Source: Streptomyces roseoviridis (GTDB taxonomy: Bacteria; Actinomycetota; Actinomycetes; Streptomycetales; Streptomycetaceae). Taken from it: a DNA stretch of 64,000 nucleotides. The notes beneath the pieces are model-generated. The model was not told where the DNA came from, searched no databases, and worked only from the letters and a program-made list of their open reading frames with translations. Within the stretch, counting starts at the first letter, position 1. Every line of letters starts with the position of its first letter. Position numbers and translations under genes: made by a program. Of this stretch, positions 10,555 through 18,997 are shown piece by piece. The stretch is from assembly GCF_039535235.1 (NCBI RefSeq), contig NZ_BAAAWU010000001.1, positions 3,658,001-3,722,000 on the forward strand. The letters are read 5' to 3'.

Positions 10555-11721
10555 TCAGGAGTCCGTGCCCAGGATCAACCCGGACGTGGGGACACCGGTG
10601 CCGGCCGTGACCAGGGTCCGGGCCGCCCCGGGTATCTGGTTCACCGACGTGCCGCGCAGTTGCCGGACCGCCTCCGCGATCCCGTTCATCCCGTGCAGAT
10701 ACGCCTCTCCCAACTGACCCCCGTGGGTGTTCAGCGGCAGCGCGTCCGCCGCCACGAAGTCGGCCGCCTCACCCGGCGCGCAGAAACCGAACTCCTCCAG
10801 CTGCATCAGCACGAACGGCGTGAAGTGGTCGTAGAGGATGCCCACGTCGATGTCCCCGGGCGCGAGCCCCGAGCTCCGCCAGAGCTGGCGGGCCACCACA
10901 CCCATCTCCGGCAGCCCGGTCAGCCCGTCGCGGTAGAAGCTGGTCATCGCTTCCTGGTTGCGCCCCGCGCCCTGCGCCGCGGCCACGATCACGGCCGGCG
11001 GACGGCGCAGATCCCGGGCGCGTTCGACGGAGGTGACGACCACCGCCTGGCCGCCGTCGGTCTCCTGGCAGCAGTCGAGCAACCGCAGCGGCTCGGCTAT
11101 CCAGCGGGAGGCGGCGTGGTCGGCGAGCGTGATCGGTTTGCCGTGGAAGTAGGCGGCGGGGTTGGTGGCCGCGTGACGGCGGTCGGTGACGGCGACGTGG
11201 CCGAAGGCGTCCGGCGGGAGCCCGTAGGTGTGGAGATAGCGCTGGGCGATCATGGCGACCCAGGAGGCCGGGGTGAGCAGCCCGAAGGGCAGCTGCCACC
11301 CGAGCGCCGCACCCTCCGCGGACGGCTCCCTGTGGTGGACGCCGGAGCCGAAGCGGCGGCCGGAGCGCTCGTTGAACGCCCGGTAGCAGACGACGACTTC
11401 GGCGATCCCGGTGGCGACGGCGAGGGCGGCCTGCTGGACGGTGGCGCAGGCGGCGCCGCCGCCGTAGTGGACGCGGGAGAAGAAGGACAGCTCGCCGATG
11501 CCGGCCGCCTGGGCGACGGTGATCTCGGGGTTGGTGTCCATGGTGAAGGTGACGAGGCCGTCGACGTCACCGGGCACCAGTCCGGCGTCGTCGAGCGCCG
11601 CCCGCACGGCCTCCACGGCGAGGGTGAGTTCGCTGCGGCCCGAGTCCTTGGAGAACTCGGTCGCGCCGATGCCCACGACGGCGGCCCGGCCGCCCAGCGC
11701 ATCGCGACCCCGGACGCTCAT
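10555..11721 (-). CDS. Ltp2-like thiolase-fold lipid-transfer protein / steroid side-chain aldolase
   Basis: The 388-residue protein has the thiolase fold (AAVVGIGATEFSK start, HYGGGAACATVQQAALAV in the N-half, LPLNTHGGQLGEAYLHG in the C-half). It lacks the full catalytic Cys/His set of acetyl-CoA acetyltransferases. In the Ltp2 family this fold carries out the retro-aldol cleavage that releases propionyl-CoA from steroid 22-oyl-CoA esters, together with a DUF35 partner. I recall two catalytic tyrosines in characterised Ltp2; Tyr297 (ILYDHFTP) and Tyr341 (GEAYLHG) are good candidates here. It is the last gene of a five-gene operon and overlaps the MaoC gene by 4 nt (ATGA). Confidence 0.85.
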   Translation of the reverse strand: MSVRGRDALGGRAAVVGIGATEFSKDSGRSELTLAVEAVRAALDDAGLVPGDVDGLVTFTMDTNPEITVAQAAGIGELSFFSRVHYGGGAACATVQQAALAVATGIAEVVVCYRAFNERSGRRFGSGVHHREPSAEGAALGWQLPFGLLTPASWVAMIAQRYLHTYGLPPDAFGHVAVTDRRHAATNPAAYFHGKPITLADHAASRWIAEPLRLLDCCQETDGGQAVVVTSVERARDLRRPPAVIVAAAQGAGRNQEAMTSFYRDGLTGLPEMGVVARQLWRSSGLAPGDIDVGILYDHFTPFVLMQLEEFGFCAPGEAADFVAADALPLNTHGGQLGEAYLHGMNGIAEAVRQLRGTSVNQIPGAARTLVTAGTGVPTSGLILGTDS

Positions 11722-12233
11722 CGCTCGCCCTCCTCGTGACGGGCTCCCTCTCCTGCGGAGGCGAGTGGGGGAGCGGAGGGGGGTGGGAGTGGGGGTGGGG
11801 GTGGGGGTGCGGAGAGGGCCGGGGACGGGGGCGGGGGTGTGGTCGCGGACGGGGGCGGGACCGTGGCCGTGACGGTGCCGGTCACGTGGTGCCCGATGCC
11901 GTTCGTACCGACCACCCGCACCCGGACCGTCTCGCCGTCCACCTCCGTGACCGTCCCGGCCAAGGTCATCGTGTCTCCCGGGTAGTTGGGGGCCCCGAGC
12001 CGGATGGCGACCTTGCGCAGGACGGCGGCGGGGCCGAGGCGGTCGGTGACGTAGCGGCCGACGAGCCCGTTGGTGGTGAGGATGTTCATGAAGATGTCCG
12101 GGGAGCCCTTCGCCCGGGCGAGCTCCGCGTCGTGGTGCACGTCCTGGTAGTCGCGGGAGGCGACCGCCCCGGCGACGATCAGGGTGCGGGTGATCGGGAT
12201 CGTGAGCGGCGCCAGCTCGTCGCCCGGCTTCAT
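11718..12233 (-). CDS. MaoC-like enoyl-CoA hydratase (ChsH1-like)
   Basis: The 171-residue protein is a single hotdog domain (about residues 5-125) with the hydratase motif region ASRDYQDVHHDAELARAKG and SPDIFMN. The last 45 residues are almost only Pro, Ala and Ser. Single-domain MaoC proteins of this size pair with a MaoC-DUF35 partner in the igr operon (ChsH1-ChsH2) to hydrate an unsaturated side-chain CoA ester. The pairing here is inferred from the operon. ATGA overlaps at both ends (12230-12233 and 11718-11721) show translational coupling. Confidence 0.8.
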   Translation of the reverse strand: MKPGDELAPLTIPITRTLIVAGAVASRDYQDVHHDAELARAKGSPDIFMNILTTNGLVGRYVTDRLGPAAVLRKVAIRLGAPNYPGDTMTLAGTVTEVDGETVRVRVVGTNGIGHHVTGTVTATVPPPSATTPPPPSPALSAPPPPPPLPPPSAPPLASAGEGARHEEGER

Positions 12234-13423
12234 GCGGGTCCTCCTTGCGCGAGCAGATCGCCCAGCTCGGCGAGGAGTTCGGTGCCGCAGCCCAGGTACG
12301 CGTCGAGCTGACGGCCCCAGAGGAAGTGGCGGTGGACGGGGTGGTCGAGGTCGGCGCCCATGCCGCCGTGCAGGTGCTGGCCCGTGTGCACCACCCGCTT
12401 GCCCGCCTCGGAGGCCCACCAGGCGGCCGTCAGGGCGTGCTCGGCGGCGGGCAGCGCCTGGTCGTACCGCCAGGCCGCCTCGTAGGCGGTGACCCGGATC
12501 GCCTCCGTGTCCATATGGGCGTCGGCGGCCCTCAGCTGCACCGCCTGGTTCGAGGAGAGCGGCCGCCCGAACTGCTCCCGCGTCGAGGTGTACGCGACCG
12601 CGCGGGCCAGCGAGCCGGCGCAGACCCCCGCCTGGAGCCCGGCGAACGCGATCCGGACGGCGGTGAGCACGTCCTCGTACGCCTCGGGCCCAGGGCCTCC
12701 GACGGGCTCCGCCGGCGTCCCGTCGAGGACGAGCCGCCCGGCGGACCAGGCAGCGGTGAGCTCGACCTTCTCGACCGGACCCGGGAGGTCCGCCGTGCGC
12801 ACCAGCCAGAGGGCACGGTCCCCGTCCGGGACGAGCACATGGGTGGCGTCGCGCAGCCAGGGCACCCACCCGACGGTGCCGGTCAGCCGGCCGCCTCCCG
12901 CGCCCGCGCCCGCGCCCGAGCCCGTGTCTGATGCCGTGCCCGTGCCCGAGCCCGAGCCCGCGGCTGATCCCGAGCCTGATCCCGCCCCCGTCCCCGGCGC
13001 GGGGCCCTCTCCCGGCCCCGCCCCGGAAACCGCCCTCCGCGCCGCTTCCATTGCCCCCTGGGCCGGGGCCTGGGCCGGGAACGCGCCCGTGATCACCGTC
13101 GTGCCGTCCCTGAGCCCCGGCAGCAGCCGGGCGCGCTGCTCCTGCGTACCGTGGCGGGTGAGGGCCAGCAGCCCGTACGCCCCGCTCGCCGTGAACGGGA
13201 CCTGCGCCGTCGTGCGCCCCTGCTCCTCGGCGAGCAGGACGAGCCCGAGCAGTCCGGTCTCCTCGACGGCCTCCATCAGGCCCGCCGCGCACAGGGCCTT
13301 CCACAGCTCGGCGTCCGTACCCGTACCGGCGGCGGCGAGCCGCTCGTGCGTGGCGAGGTCGCCGAAGATCCGGGCGGCGAGGTCCCGGGCGGCCTGCTGC
13401 TCCTCCGTGGGCGTGAAGTCCAT
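12230..13423 (-). CDS. Acyl-CoA dehydrogenase, divergent subunit (FadE28/ChsE1-like)
   Basis: The 397-residue protein keeps the acyl-CoA dehydrogenase N-terminal helices (MDFTPTEEQQAARDLAARIF) and the C-terminal helical domain (YTSTREQFGRPLSSNQAVQ, HLHGGMGADLDHPVHRH). In the middle beta domain, where FAD-contacting motifs normally lie, a Gly/Ser/Ala-rich low-complexity insert occupies about residues 120-178. In igr-type systems two different dehydrogenase subunits form an alpha2beta2 enzyme. This one looks like the subunit with incomplete FAD site, with the product of 14492-15685 as partner. Pairing is inferred. Confidence 0.85.
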   Translation of the reverse strand: MDFTPTEEQQAARDLAARIFGDLATHERLAAAGTGTDAELWKALCAAGLMEAVEETGLLGLVLLAEEQGRTTAQVPFTASGAYGLLALTRHGTQEQRARLLPGLRDGTTVITGAFPAQAPAQGAMEAARRAVSGAGPGEGPAPGTGAGSGSGSAAGSGSGTGTASDTGSGAGAGAGGGRLTGTVGWVPWLRDATHVLVPDGDRALWLVRTADLPGPVEKVELTAAWSAGRLVLDGTPAEPVGGPGPEAYEDVLTAVRIAFAGLQAGVCAGSLARAVAYTSTREQFGRPLSSNQAVQLRAADAHMDTEAIRVTAYEAAWRYDQALPAAEHALTAAWWASEAGKRVVHTGQHLHGGMGADLDHPVHRHFLWGRQLDAYLGCGTELLAELGDLLAQGGPA

Positions 13424-13424
13424 G

Positions 13425-14495
13425 TCAGTCCTCCCCGCCCGCCCGGAAGACGGGGAGTTCCAGCTCGTCGTCCACCCGGAGGAACTCCAGCCGGACCGGC
13501 ATCCCGATCCGCACCTTGTCGTACGGCACTCCGACGACGTTGCTGACGATCCGCACCCCCTCGGCCAGTTCGATCAGCCCCACCGCGTAGGGAGGGTCGA
13601 AGGCGGGGAAGGGCGGGTGGTGCATCACCACGTACGAGTAGACGATCCCCTCGCCGCTCGCCTCGACGGTGTCCCACCGCAGTGCGCCGCAGGCGTTGCA
13701 CCCGGGCAGCCAGGGGAAGCGGAGGGCCTCGCAGTCGCCACATCGCTGGATCAGCAGCCGGTGCTCGGCCACGCCCTCCCAGAAACCCGCGTTGTCGCGG
13801 TTGACGACGGGCCGGGGCCGCCTGGGCGGGGCGGGGCGGGAGGGTGCTGACTCGCCGTGAGCTGCCGCGCCGTGAGCTGCCGCCCGGTGCGACTGCGACT
13901 GCGACTGCGTCGGTGCCGGTGTCGGTGCCTGTGTCGGTGTCGGTTCGGCGGGCGGTGGTTTTACGGGGCGGGCGACCGGCGCGTACTTCAGGATCCGGAA
14001 GCGGTGGGTCCCGGCGAGCTCGCCGCAGGCCCGGACGTCCATGCGCGTCGTGACGAAGTGACCGGTGCCGAGCTTCGTGGTCTTGCGCGGCGAGACGGAC
14101 TCGATGACGGCGTCGAAGGTGATCGCGTCCCCCGGCCGGAGCGGCCGCAGGTACTCCTGCTCGCAGTCGGTGGCGACGACCGCCGTGTACCCGGCGCCGT
14201 CGAGGAGGGCGGACAGCTCCTCGTACGCCCCCGAACGGCCCGCGTGGCCGGACAGGCCGCCCATCGTCCACGCCTGGAGCATGGTCGGCGGCGCGACCGC
14301 CCCGGGCCCCCGGTAGGCGGGATGGGTGTCCCCCATCGCCTCGCACCAGTGTCTGATCATGGGCTCGTTGACGAGGTCCTTGCCGGCACCGGCGGTGACG
14401 GCGGCCTGCCCCTCGTACGCCTTCAGCCGCGCGTGGAAGAGGTCCGGCTCGTCGTGGGGGTCATGCTCCGGCGGGAGCCCCCGTACGGCCGTCAT
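13425..14495 (-). CDS. MaoC hydratase-DUF35 (OB-fold, Zn-ribbon) fusion (ChsH2-like)
   Basis: The 356-residue protein has an N-terminal MaoC-type hotdog region (about 15-172), a Pro/Gln/His-rich linker (176-228) and a C-terminal DUF35 domain. The DUF35 Zn ribbon is formed by Cys252/Cys255 and Cys266/Cys269 (RCGDCEALRF, GCNACGALRW) followed by an OB-fold. In ChsH2 the MaoC part forms the hydratase with ChsH1, and the DUF35 part binds and activates the Ltp2 aldolase. Both partners are encoded immediately downstream. The start at 14495 overlaps the preceding stop by ATGA, and 1 bp separates it from the next gene. Confidence 0.85.
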   Translation of the reverse strand: MTAVRGLPPEHDPHDEPDLFHARLKAYEGQAAVTAGAGKDLVNEPMIRHWCEAMGDTHPAYRGPGAVAPPTMLQAWTMGGLSGHAGRSGAYEELSALLDGAGYTAVVATDCEQEYLRPLRPGDAITFDAVIESVSPRKTTKLGTGHFVTTRMDVRACGELAGTHRFRILKYAPVARPVKPPPAEPTPTQAPTPAPTQSQSQSHRAAAHGAAAHGESAPSRPAPPRRPRPVVNRDNAGFWEGVAEHRLLIQRCGDCEALRFPWLPGCNACGALRWDTVEASGEGIVYSYVVMHHPPFPAFDPPYAVGLIELAEGVRIVSNVVGVPYDKVRIGMPVRLEFLRVDDELELPVFRAGGED

Positions 14496-15685
14496 CGGCG
14501 CCGCCTCCCCTTCATGCCGAGCCGCGTCCTCGCGACGATCTCGCGCTGCACCTCGCTCACCCCTCCCCCGAAGGTGTTGATCTGGGCGGCCCGGTTCATC
14601 CGCTCGAGCTCGCCGCCGTCGAACGCTCCCGGCGACCCCGTTCGGACCAGTCCGGCCCCGCCCGCGATCTCCTGACACATTCGGTACACCTCGACCGCCG
14701 ATTCGGTTCCCGCGAACTTCACTCCGCTCGCGTCCCCGGGGGCCGGTCCGCCCGCCCTCACATCCCCCACCAGACGCCAGTTGAGCAGGCGCGTCGCCGC
14801 CAGCCGGACATGTGCCTCGGCCGCCCGGATCCGGATCCACGGCTCGTCAATCCGACGCCTCCCCGTCACCGGATCGGGTGCACGGGCGTGCCGGAGCGCC
14901 GCCGCGAAGAAGTCCTCGGCCTGCATCCCGATCGCGGCGAGCGCGACCCGCTCGTGGTTGAGCTGGCTGGTGATGAGGCCCCAGCCGCCGTTCTCCTCGC
15001 CGACCAGGTTCCCGGCCGGGACGCGGATCCCGTCGTAGTAGGTCGCGGTCGTGGTGAGCCCGCCGACGGTCTCGATCGGGGTCCAGGAGAATCCCGGGGC
15101 GTCGGTGGGGACGAGGACGAGGGAGATGCCCCGGTGCGGGGGAGCGTCGGGGTCGGTGCGGCAGGCCAGCCAGACCCAGTCGGCGTTCTGCGCGTTGGAG
15201 GTGAAGACCTTCTGCCCGTCGACGACCCACGAACCGCCGTCGCGCACGGCCCGGGTGCGCAGCGAGGCGAGGTCCGTACCGGCCCCGGGCTCGCTGTAGC
15301 CGATGGCGAAGACGGTCTCGCCGCGCAGGATGCGGGGCAGGAAGTACGCCTTCTGCTCGTCGGTGCCGTACGTCATCAGGGTGGGGCCGACGGTGTTGAG
15401 GGTGACCATGGAGACGGGAGCGCCCGCCCGGTACGCCTCGTCGAAGAAGACGAACTGCTCGTCCGGGCCGCGGCCTTGGCCGCCGTACTCCTCGGGCCAG
15501 CCGAGTCCCAGCATCCCGTCGCCGCCGATCCGGCGCAGCAGCGCCCGCTGCGCGGCGCCGTCGGTGGCGGGCGGCGGGCCGTCGGGCATCAGGTCGCGGA
15601 AGTACGCGCGGAGCTCGGCGCGCAGCCGCAGTTGCCGTTCGGTCGGGGCGAGGTGCACGGCGACGCCTCCCGTCGGGGCTCCCAT
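14492..15685 (-). CDS. Acyl-CoA dehydrogenase (FadE29/ChsE2-like)
   Basis: The 397-residue flavoenzyme shows a complete acyl-CoA dehydrogenase architecture. It has an N-terminal helical domain (LRLRAELRAYFRDLMPDG), FAD/substrate motifs (GYSEPGAGTDLASL and WVVDGQKVFTSNAQNADW) and a C-terminal helical domain ending INTFGGGVSEVQREIVAR. It would introduce an alpha-beta double bond into a CoA ester. It is the first gene of the igr-like operon. ATG 15685 is chosen because upstream sequence is not protein-like and a candidate operator lies just before it. Confidence 0.88.
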   Translation of the reverse strand: MGAPTGGVAVHLAPTERQLRLRAELRAYFRDLMPDGPPPATDGAAQRALLRRIGGDGMLGLGWPEEYGGQGRGPDEQFVFFDEAYRAGAPVSMVTLNTVGPTLMTYGTDEQKAYFLPRILRGETVFAIGYSEPGAGTDLASLRTRAVRDGGSWVVDGQKVFTSNAQNADWVWLACRTDPDAPPHRGISLVLVPTDAPGFSWTPIETVGGLTTTATYYDGIRVPAGNLVGEENGGWGLITSQLNHERVALAAIGMQAEDFFAAALRHARAPDPVTGRRRIDEPWIRIRAAEAHVRLAATRLLNWRLVGDVRAGGPAPGDASGVKFAGTESAVEVYRMCQEIAGGAGLVRTGSPGAFDGGELERMNRAAQINTFGGGVSEVQREIVARTRLGMKGRRRR

Positions 15686-15693
15686 CGACTTTC

Positions 15694-15708
15694 CTGACTG
15701 TCCGTCAG
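15694..15708. promoter_or_regulatory. Candidate operator upstream of the igr-like operon
   Basis: CTGACTGTCCGTCAG is a 15-bp near-palindrome (one mismatched pair) lying 9 bp upstream of the first gene of the operon. Its size and symmetry fit a TetR-type dimer site. No regulator gene is adjacent, so the binding protein is unknown. Confidence 0.4.
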
Positions 15709-15806
15709 ATACGGGAGCCCTGTCAAGGTCGTCGCACGGGGGCCGGCCGGCCACGGGAAGCCCGACCCCTCTTCCCTTATTCGAACCCGTGTACGAAACT
15801 AGGTCC

Positions 15807-16718
15807 ATGGCCGCTTCTGCCCGGCAGACCGCCGCCCTGAACCACGCCCTCGCCCTGGCCCACGCCCTGACCGCGGCGGAGCGCGGGCTTCCCGTCATCC
15901 CCCTGTCCCGCACCAAGCTCCCGGCGCTGCGCTCACCCCACCGGGGCGAGCACCGCCCGGCGCCCTGCCGCGGCGAATGCGGCCTGCCCGGCCACGGCGT
16001 CCACGACGCGACGACGGACCCGGCCGCCGTACGGGCCCTCTTCGCGGCGGCCCCATGGGCGACGGGATACGGCATCGCCTGCGGGCGCCCGCCGCACCGG
16101 CTGATCGGAGTCGACCTCGACGTACGGGAGGCGGCGCCGGAGGAGGAAGGGGGCGGCGGCACGGACGGGGTGGCCGCGCTCGGGGCACTGGCCCGGCGGC
16201 ACGGGTTCACCGTCCCGCCGACGGTCACGGTCCTCACCCCGGGCGGCGGCCGGCACCTGTGGCTGACCGGCCCGGCCGACGTCGTGGTCCCCAACTCGGC
16301 GGGCCGCCTCGCTCCCGGCGTCGACGTCCGGGGCTCGGGCGGCTACCTGGTCGGGCCCGGTTCGATCACCTCGCGCGGCACGTACCGCCTCGCTCCCGGC
16401 ACGGCCGGCCTCGCTCCCGCGCCCTGCCCGCCCGTGCTGCTCACCCTCATCGCCCCGCCCGCCCCACCGGCCCCTTTGGACCACCCCGTCCCACCCTCAC
16501 CGGCGGCCGCCGAGGCCCTGGTCCGCTTCGTCCTCGCCTCCCCGCACGGCCAGCGCAACACCCGCCTCTTCTGGGCCGCCTGCCGCGCCTACGAGACGGG
16601 CGCCCCGGCCCCCCTCCTCGCCGCCCTCACCACCGCGGCCCTCACCACGGGCCTCCCGGCACCGGAGGTCCACGCCACCCTGGCCTCGGCGGCGACGATC
16701 ATGGCCCGTACACCCTGA
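15807..16718 (+). CDS. Bifunctional DNA primase/polymerase (PrimPol) N-terminal domain protein
   Basis: The 303-residue protein has the archaeo-eukaryotic primase-like PrimPol fold. GLPVIPLSRTKLPAL opens the domain, GYGIACGRPPHRLIGVDLDV supplies the acidic metal-binding DLD, and TPGGGRHLWLTG carries the histidine-containing motif. GVDVRGSGGYLVGPGS completes the core. No helicase domain is attached. Such short PrimPol proteins are common in Streptomyces and in phage/plasmid remnants; their cellular role is not established. ATG 15807 is the first start after the divergent igr-like promoter region. A second, more divergent paralogue lies at 25206-26306. Confidence 0.8.
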   Translation: MAASARQTAALNHALALAHALTAAERGLPVIPLSRTKLPALRSPHRGEHRPAPCRGECGLPGHGVHDATTDPAAVRALFAAAPWATGYGIACGRPPHRLIGVDLDVREAAPEEEGGGGTDGVAALGALARRHGFTVPPTVTVLTPGGGRHLWLTGPADVVVPNSAGRLAPGVDVRGSGGYLVGPGSITSRGTYRLAPGTAGLAPAPCPPVLLTLIAPPAPPAPLDHPVPPSPAAAEALVRFVLASPHGQRNTRLFWAACRAYETGAPAPLLAALTTAALTTGLPAPEVHATLASAATIMARTP

Positions 16719-16840
16719 GCGTCGGCCTCCGGACCGGCGCCGGGCGGCGCCAGCGCCACAGCCTCGGGTTCGCTCAGCTGCGGAGTCAATCGCCAGGACG
16801 GGACGGCGGTGCTCCGACGACAGGCAGGACACGGGTTTCT

Positions 16841-17374
16841 ATGCTCAGTCCGGTGACCCTGTATGACGACCCCGTTGCCAGCCTTTCCGACAAGGACCGT
16901 GAGGTGTTCCAAGGACGTTGGGAAGACCGGCTCTGGCTCAATGTCCCGGGTCCCTTCTACGGTGGCGAGACCGACACCTGCCGGACAGGTCGCATCTCTG
17001 CCCCCCAACACGTCCTTTACGGCGGTGAATACCTGACGGAGTACGTCTACCGGCAGCCCCGAAGGCCCGCGGAGGCGGCGCGACTGGTCGAAGCCGCCTG
17101 CTGCGATCCCTTACTCGGGTACGGCTGCGACGGCGATACAAGGTGGACACCGGACGCGGTTCGGGAGTGGTGGCGCGACCGCGGTCGGATCATCGAGTAC
17201 TTGTCCGCCCATGACTGGAACGCCATCGACTGGGCTCAGCAGGGTGTGTTCGCCGCCGTCCGGGACTACGAGTCCTCCTTCGCGGGGCGCCTGGCAGCGG
17301 ATCTGCGGACCTACCTCTTCTGGCTCGAAGAGGGACGCTCCCCCTCGGCCGGCGAACGGCTGCCCGACCTGTAG
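16841..17374 (+). CDS. Hypothetical protein, acidic, 177 residues
   Basis: I do not recognise this family. The predicted soluble protein starts MLSPVTLYDDPVASLSDKDR and is rich in Asp/Glu and aromatic residues (DRLWLNVPGPFYGGETDT, WWRDRGRIIEYL). It has no signal peptide or membrane segment. Its base composition is somewhat less GC-biased than the neighbours. It lies just before the integrative-element remnant at 17.5 kb and could be cargo or flanking core; this cannot be decided from the sequence. Confidence 0.6.
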   Translation: MLSPVTLYDDPVASLSDKDREVFQGRWEDRLWLNVPGPFYGGETDTCRTGRISAPQHVLYGGEYLTEYVYRQPRRPAEAARLVEAACCDPLLGYGCDGDTRWTPDAVREWWRDRGRIIEYLSAHDWNAIDWAQQGVFAAVRDYESSFAGRLAADLRTYLFWLEEGRSPSAGERLPDL

Positions 17375-17496
17375 TCGGGGGCGGGGGCGCCCATGCAGCC
17401 GATTGGCGGCAGCCGAACGTGCCTTCACGGCTTTGCTGCCGATTCCCGACCGGAGGGAACCACGGGACAAGGAGGCCTTCGCGGGAAGCACGAACA

Positions 17497-17534
17497 GAAC
17501 AGCCTCTGACCGTTCTTCCAGTCAGAGGCTGTTC
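17497..17534 (-). terminator. Hairpin next to the degenerate tRNA-Ser copy
   Basis: A perfect 14-bp stem (17497-17510 with 17521-17534) and a 10-nt loop lie 3' of the tRNA-like remnant on the minus strand. The layout is the same as the hairpin behind the intact tRNA-Ser at 18956-18992. Confidence 0.65.
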
Positions 17535-17541
17535 ATCTGCG

Positions 17542-17627
17542 ATGGGTGTGGGATTTGAGCCCACGGAGACATCGCTGCCTCGACGGTCTTCAAGACCTTT
17601 CGACGATCAAGGCCGCTTCAGGCTCCG
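17542..17627 (-). pseudogene. Degenerate tRNA-Ser(TGA) copy, likely an attachment-site duplicate
   Basis: On the minus strand this stretch repeats the plan of the intact tRNA-Ser at 18998-19085. The 16 bp at 17543-17558 are identical to 19004-19019 (T-arm and acceptor side). A TGA anticodon arm (GGTCTTGAAGACC) and a partial D-arm side follow, but the variable arm and acceptor stem no longer pair. It is bounded by its own hairpin. It is best read as a decayed attL/attR-type tRNA duplicate from integration of a mobile element. Confidence 0.7.
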
Positions 17628-17687
17628 GCGCAGGTCAGACGGGGTTCGAGGACGCCAGCGGAGCCGTCGTCCTCGTCGTCGTGCCCT

Positions 17688-17907
17688 CTACGTGCCCCAT
17701 CGGCATCCGCATGCCCCTCGAGCACAGGCATCAGACGCGGCAGCGACCTCGGCATCTCGGCCGGCCACGGGACGAGTGTAGTGCCGGGTGGTGACGCTCA
17801 CGTTGGAGTGCCCGAGCCGATGGGCAGCCGTCATCACGCCGTACCGGCCAGCGACCCAGGTGCCGTGCGACGCGCGGAGGCCGTGCGGGGTGACGTCCGA
17901 GAGACAA
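17688..17907 (-). pseudogene. Truncated tyrosine recombinase (integrase), C-terminal remnant
   Basis: Reading the minus strand from about 17907 to a TAG at 17690-17688 gives the catalytic C-terminus of a tyrosine recombinase. It begins LSDVTPHGLRASHGTWVA and continues with HRLGHSNVSVTTRHYTRP. The HxxR box (HGLR), the second histidine (GH) and the nucleophilic tyrosine (RHY) are all present. Everything N-terminal, including the first catalytic Arg, is missing. It abuts the degenerate tRNA copy, the usual place for an integrase. The rest was evidently lost by deletion near 17.9 kb. Confidence 0.8.
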
Positions 17908-18017
17908 CTAGACGTTTGAGGGGCTTATGTGATGGGTGCTTAGATACGGCAGCGCGCTGTTCCCAACATCCCGGCATAGCCGAACATCCCCCTACCACAG
18001 CGCAGGAAGGCACAGCC

Positions 18018-18830
18018 ATGCCCAAAGCCCGGTACACCTTCGAGCTTCCGACCCACAACGTGGAGTACGGACAGGAGCTCTCCGTGGCTGAGCTCAACAT
18101 CGATCCCCAAGCTCAGCGCACCCTCAACGAGCGGCGAGCGCAGAACATCGCGAACAACATAGTGCGAGAGGCCATCGGTTCGATCATCGTCTCGCGCAGG
18201 GATGATGGCGACCTGTACATCGTTGATGGCCAGCACCGTTGGCGCGCGTGCGTGCTCGCCGGCATCCCCACGATTCGCGCCGACGTACACGAGGGGCTCA
18301 CTCAGCCCCAGGAGGCCATCCTCTTCCTGATCAAGAATCGGGAGTCGCACAAGCCTCGCCCCATCGATGAGTATCACGTGGGACTTACTGGTGGTGTTCC
18401 TCTCTTCGTCGACACCGACCGCATCCTGAAGAAGCACGGTCTGGCTCTCGGGTCCTCGTCCACGAACAGCGTGGGAGCCGTCTCCGGGGTGCTGCAGATC
18501 ACCGACCGCTATGGCGCCTCCGTCTTCGATCGCACCCTGACGATCGCGGAAGAAGCCTGGGGGCGGGCTGCGGAGACCTGGGATGGAATGCTCCTCGGTG
18601 GCATCGGGCAGTTCATCGGCCGGTGGGGTGACCTGGTGAACGACTCCGAGTTGGCGAGGAAGATGCAGAAGATGGGAACGGCCGCCAAGTGGCGTTCCGA
18701 GATCCTGAGCCGTTCGTCGCGCGGAGGGTTCAACAACAGCGGCACCGGCTCACGTACCACCACGGCCTACAAGCTGGTGGCCGACGCTTGGAACCACGGT
18801 CGCACTGCCGGCAAGCGCATCGAGGCGTAG
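18018..18830 (+). CDS. ParB-like (DGQHR/DUF6551-type) nuclease-fold protein
   Basis: The 270-residue protein starts at ATG 18018 with AGGAAGG 7 nt upstream. Residues 15-100 contain the ParB/Srx-like core with IVDGQHRWRA (about 68-77), preceded by QRTLNERRAQNIANNIV. This matches the DUF6551 group often carried by actinophages and integrative elements. DGQHR proteins bind or cleave DNA or use CTP in related families; activity here is unknown. Base composition is lower in GC than the flanks. It is enclosed by the tRNA copy and the intact tRNA-Ser, so it is probably element cargo. Confidence 0.75.
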   Translation: MPKARYTFELPTHNVEYGQELSVAELNIDPQAQRTLNERRAQNIANNIVREAIGSIIVSRRDDGDLYIVDGQHRWRACVLAGIPTIRADVHEGLTQPQEAILFLIKNRESHKPRPIDEYHVGLTGGVPLFVDTDRILKKHGLALGSSSTNSVGAVSGVLQITDRYGASVFDRTLTIAEEAWGRAAETWDGMLLGGIGQFIGRWGDLVNDSELARKMQKMGTAAKWRSEILSRSSRGGFNNSGTGSRTTTAYKLVADAWNHGRTAGKRIEA

Positions 18831-18955
18831 TTCCGATCTGGTGCTGCCCCGTGTGATGGAGCAGCCGAGGCCGTAAGCACGAACCGTGCCCTATCCGTCC
18901 CCGTCGCCCCGGGAAATGGCGGGGAACCACGGTAGCAAGCGGGCGCTGACCCCAG

Positions 18956-18992
18956 AACGGCCCCTGACCATCGATCCTGGTCAGGGGCCGTT
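18956..18992 (-). terminator. Terminator of tRNA-Ser(TGA)
   Basis: A perfect 15-bp stem (18956-18970 with 18978-18992) and a 7-nt loop start 6 nt beyond the encoded CCA. Confidence 0.85.
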
Positions 18993-18997
18993 CCAGC

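Noticed and set aside
17542..17627. Selenocysteine tRNA
   Set aside because: Read on the minus strand the anticodon is TGA, not TCA, and the acceptor and variable arms do not pair; it is a decayed tRNA-Ser copy.
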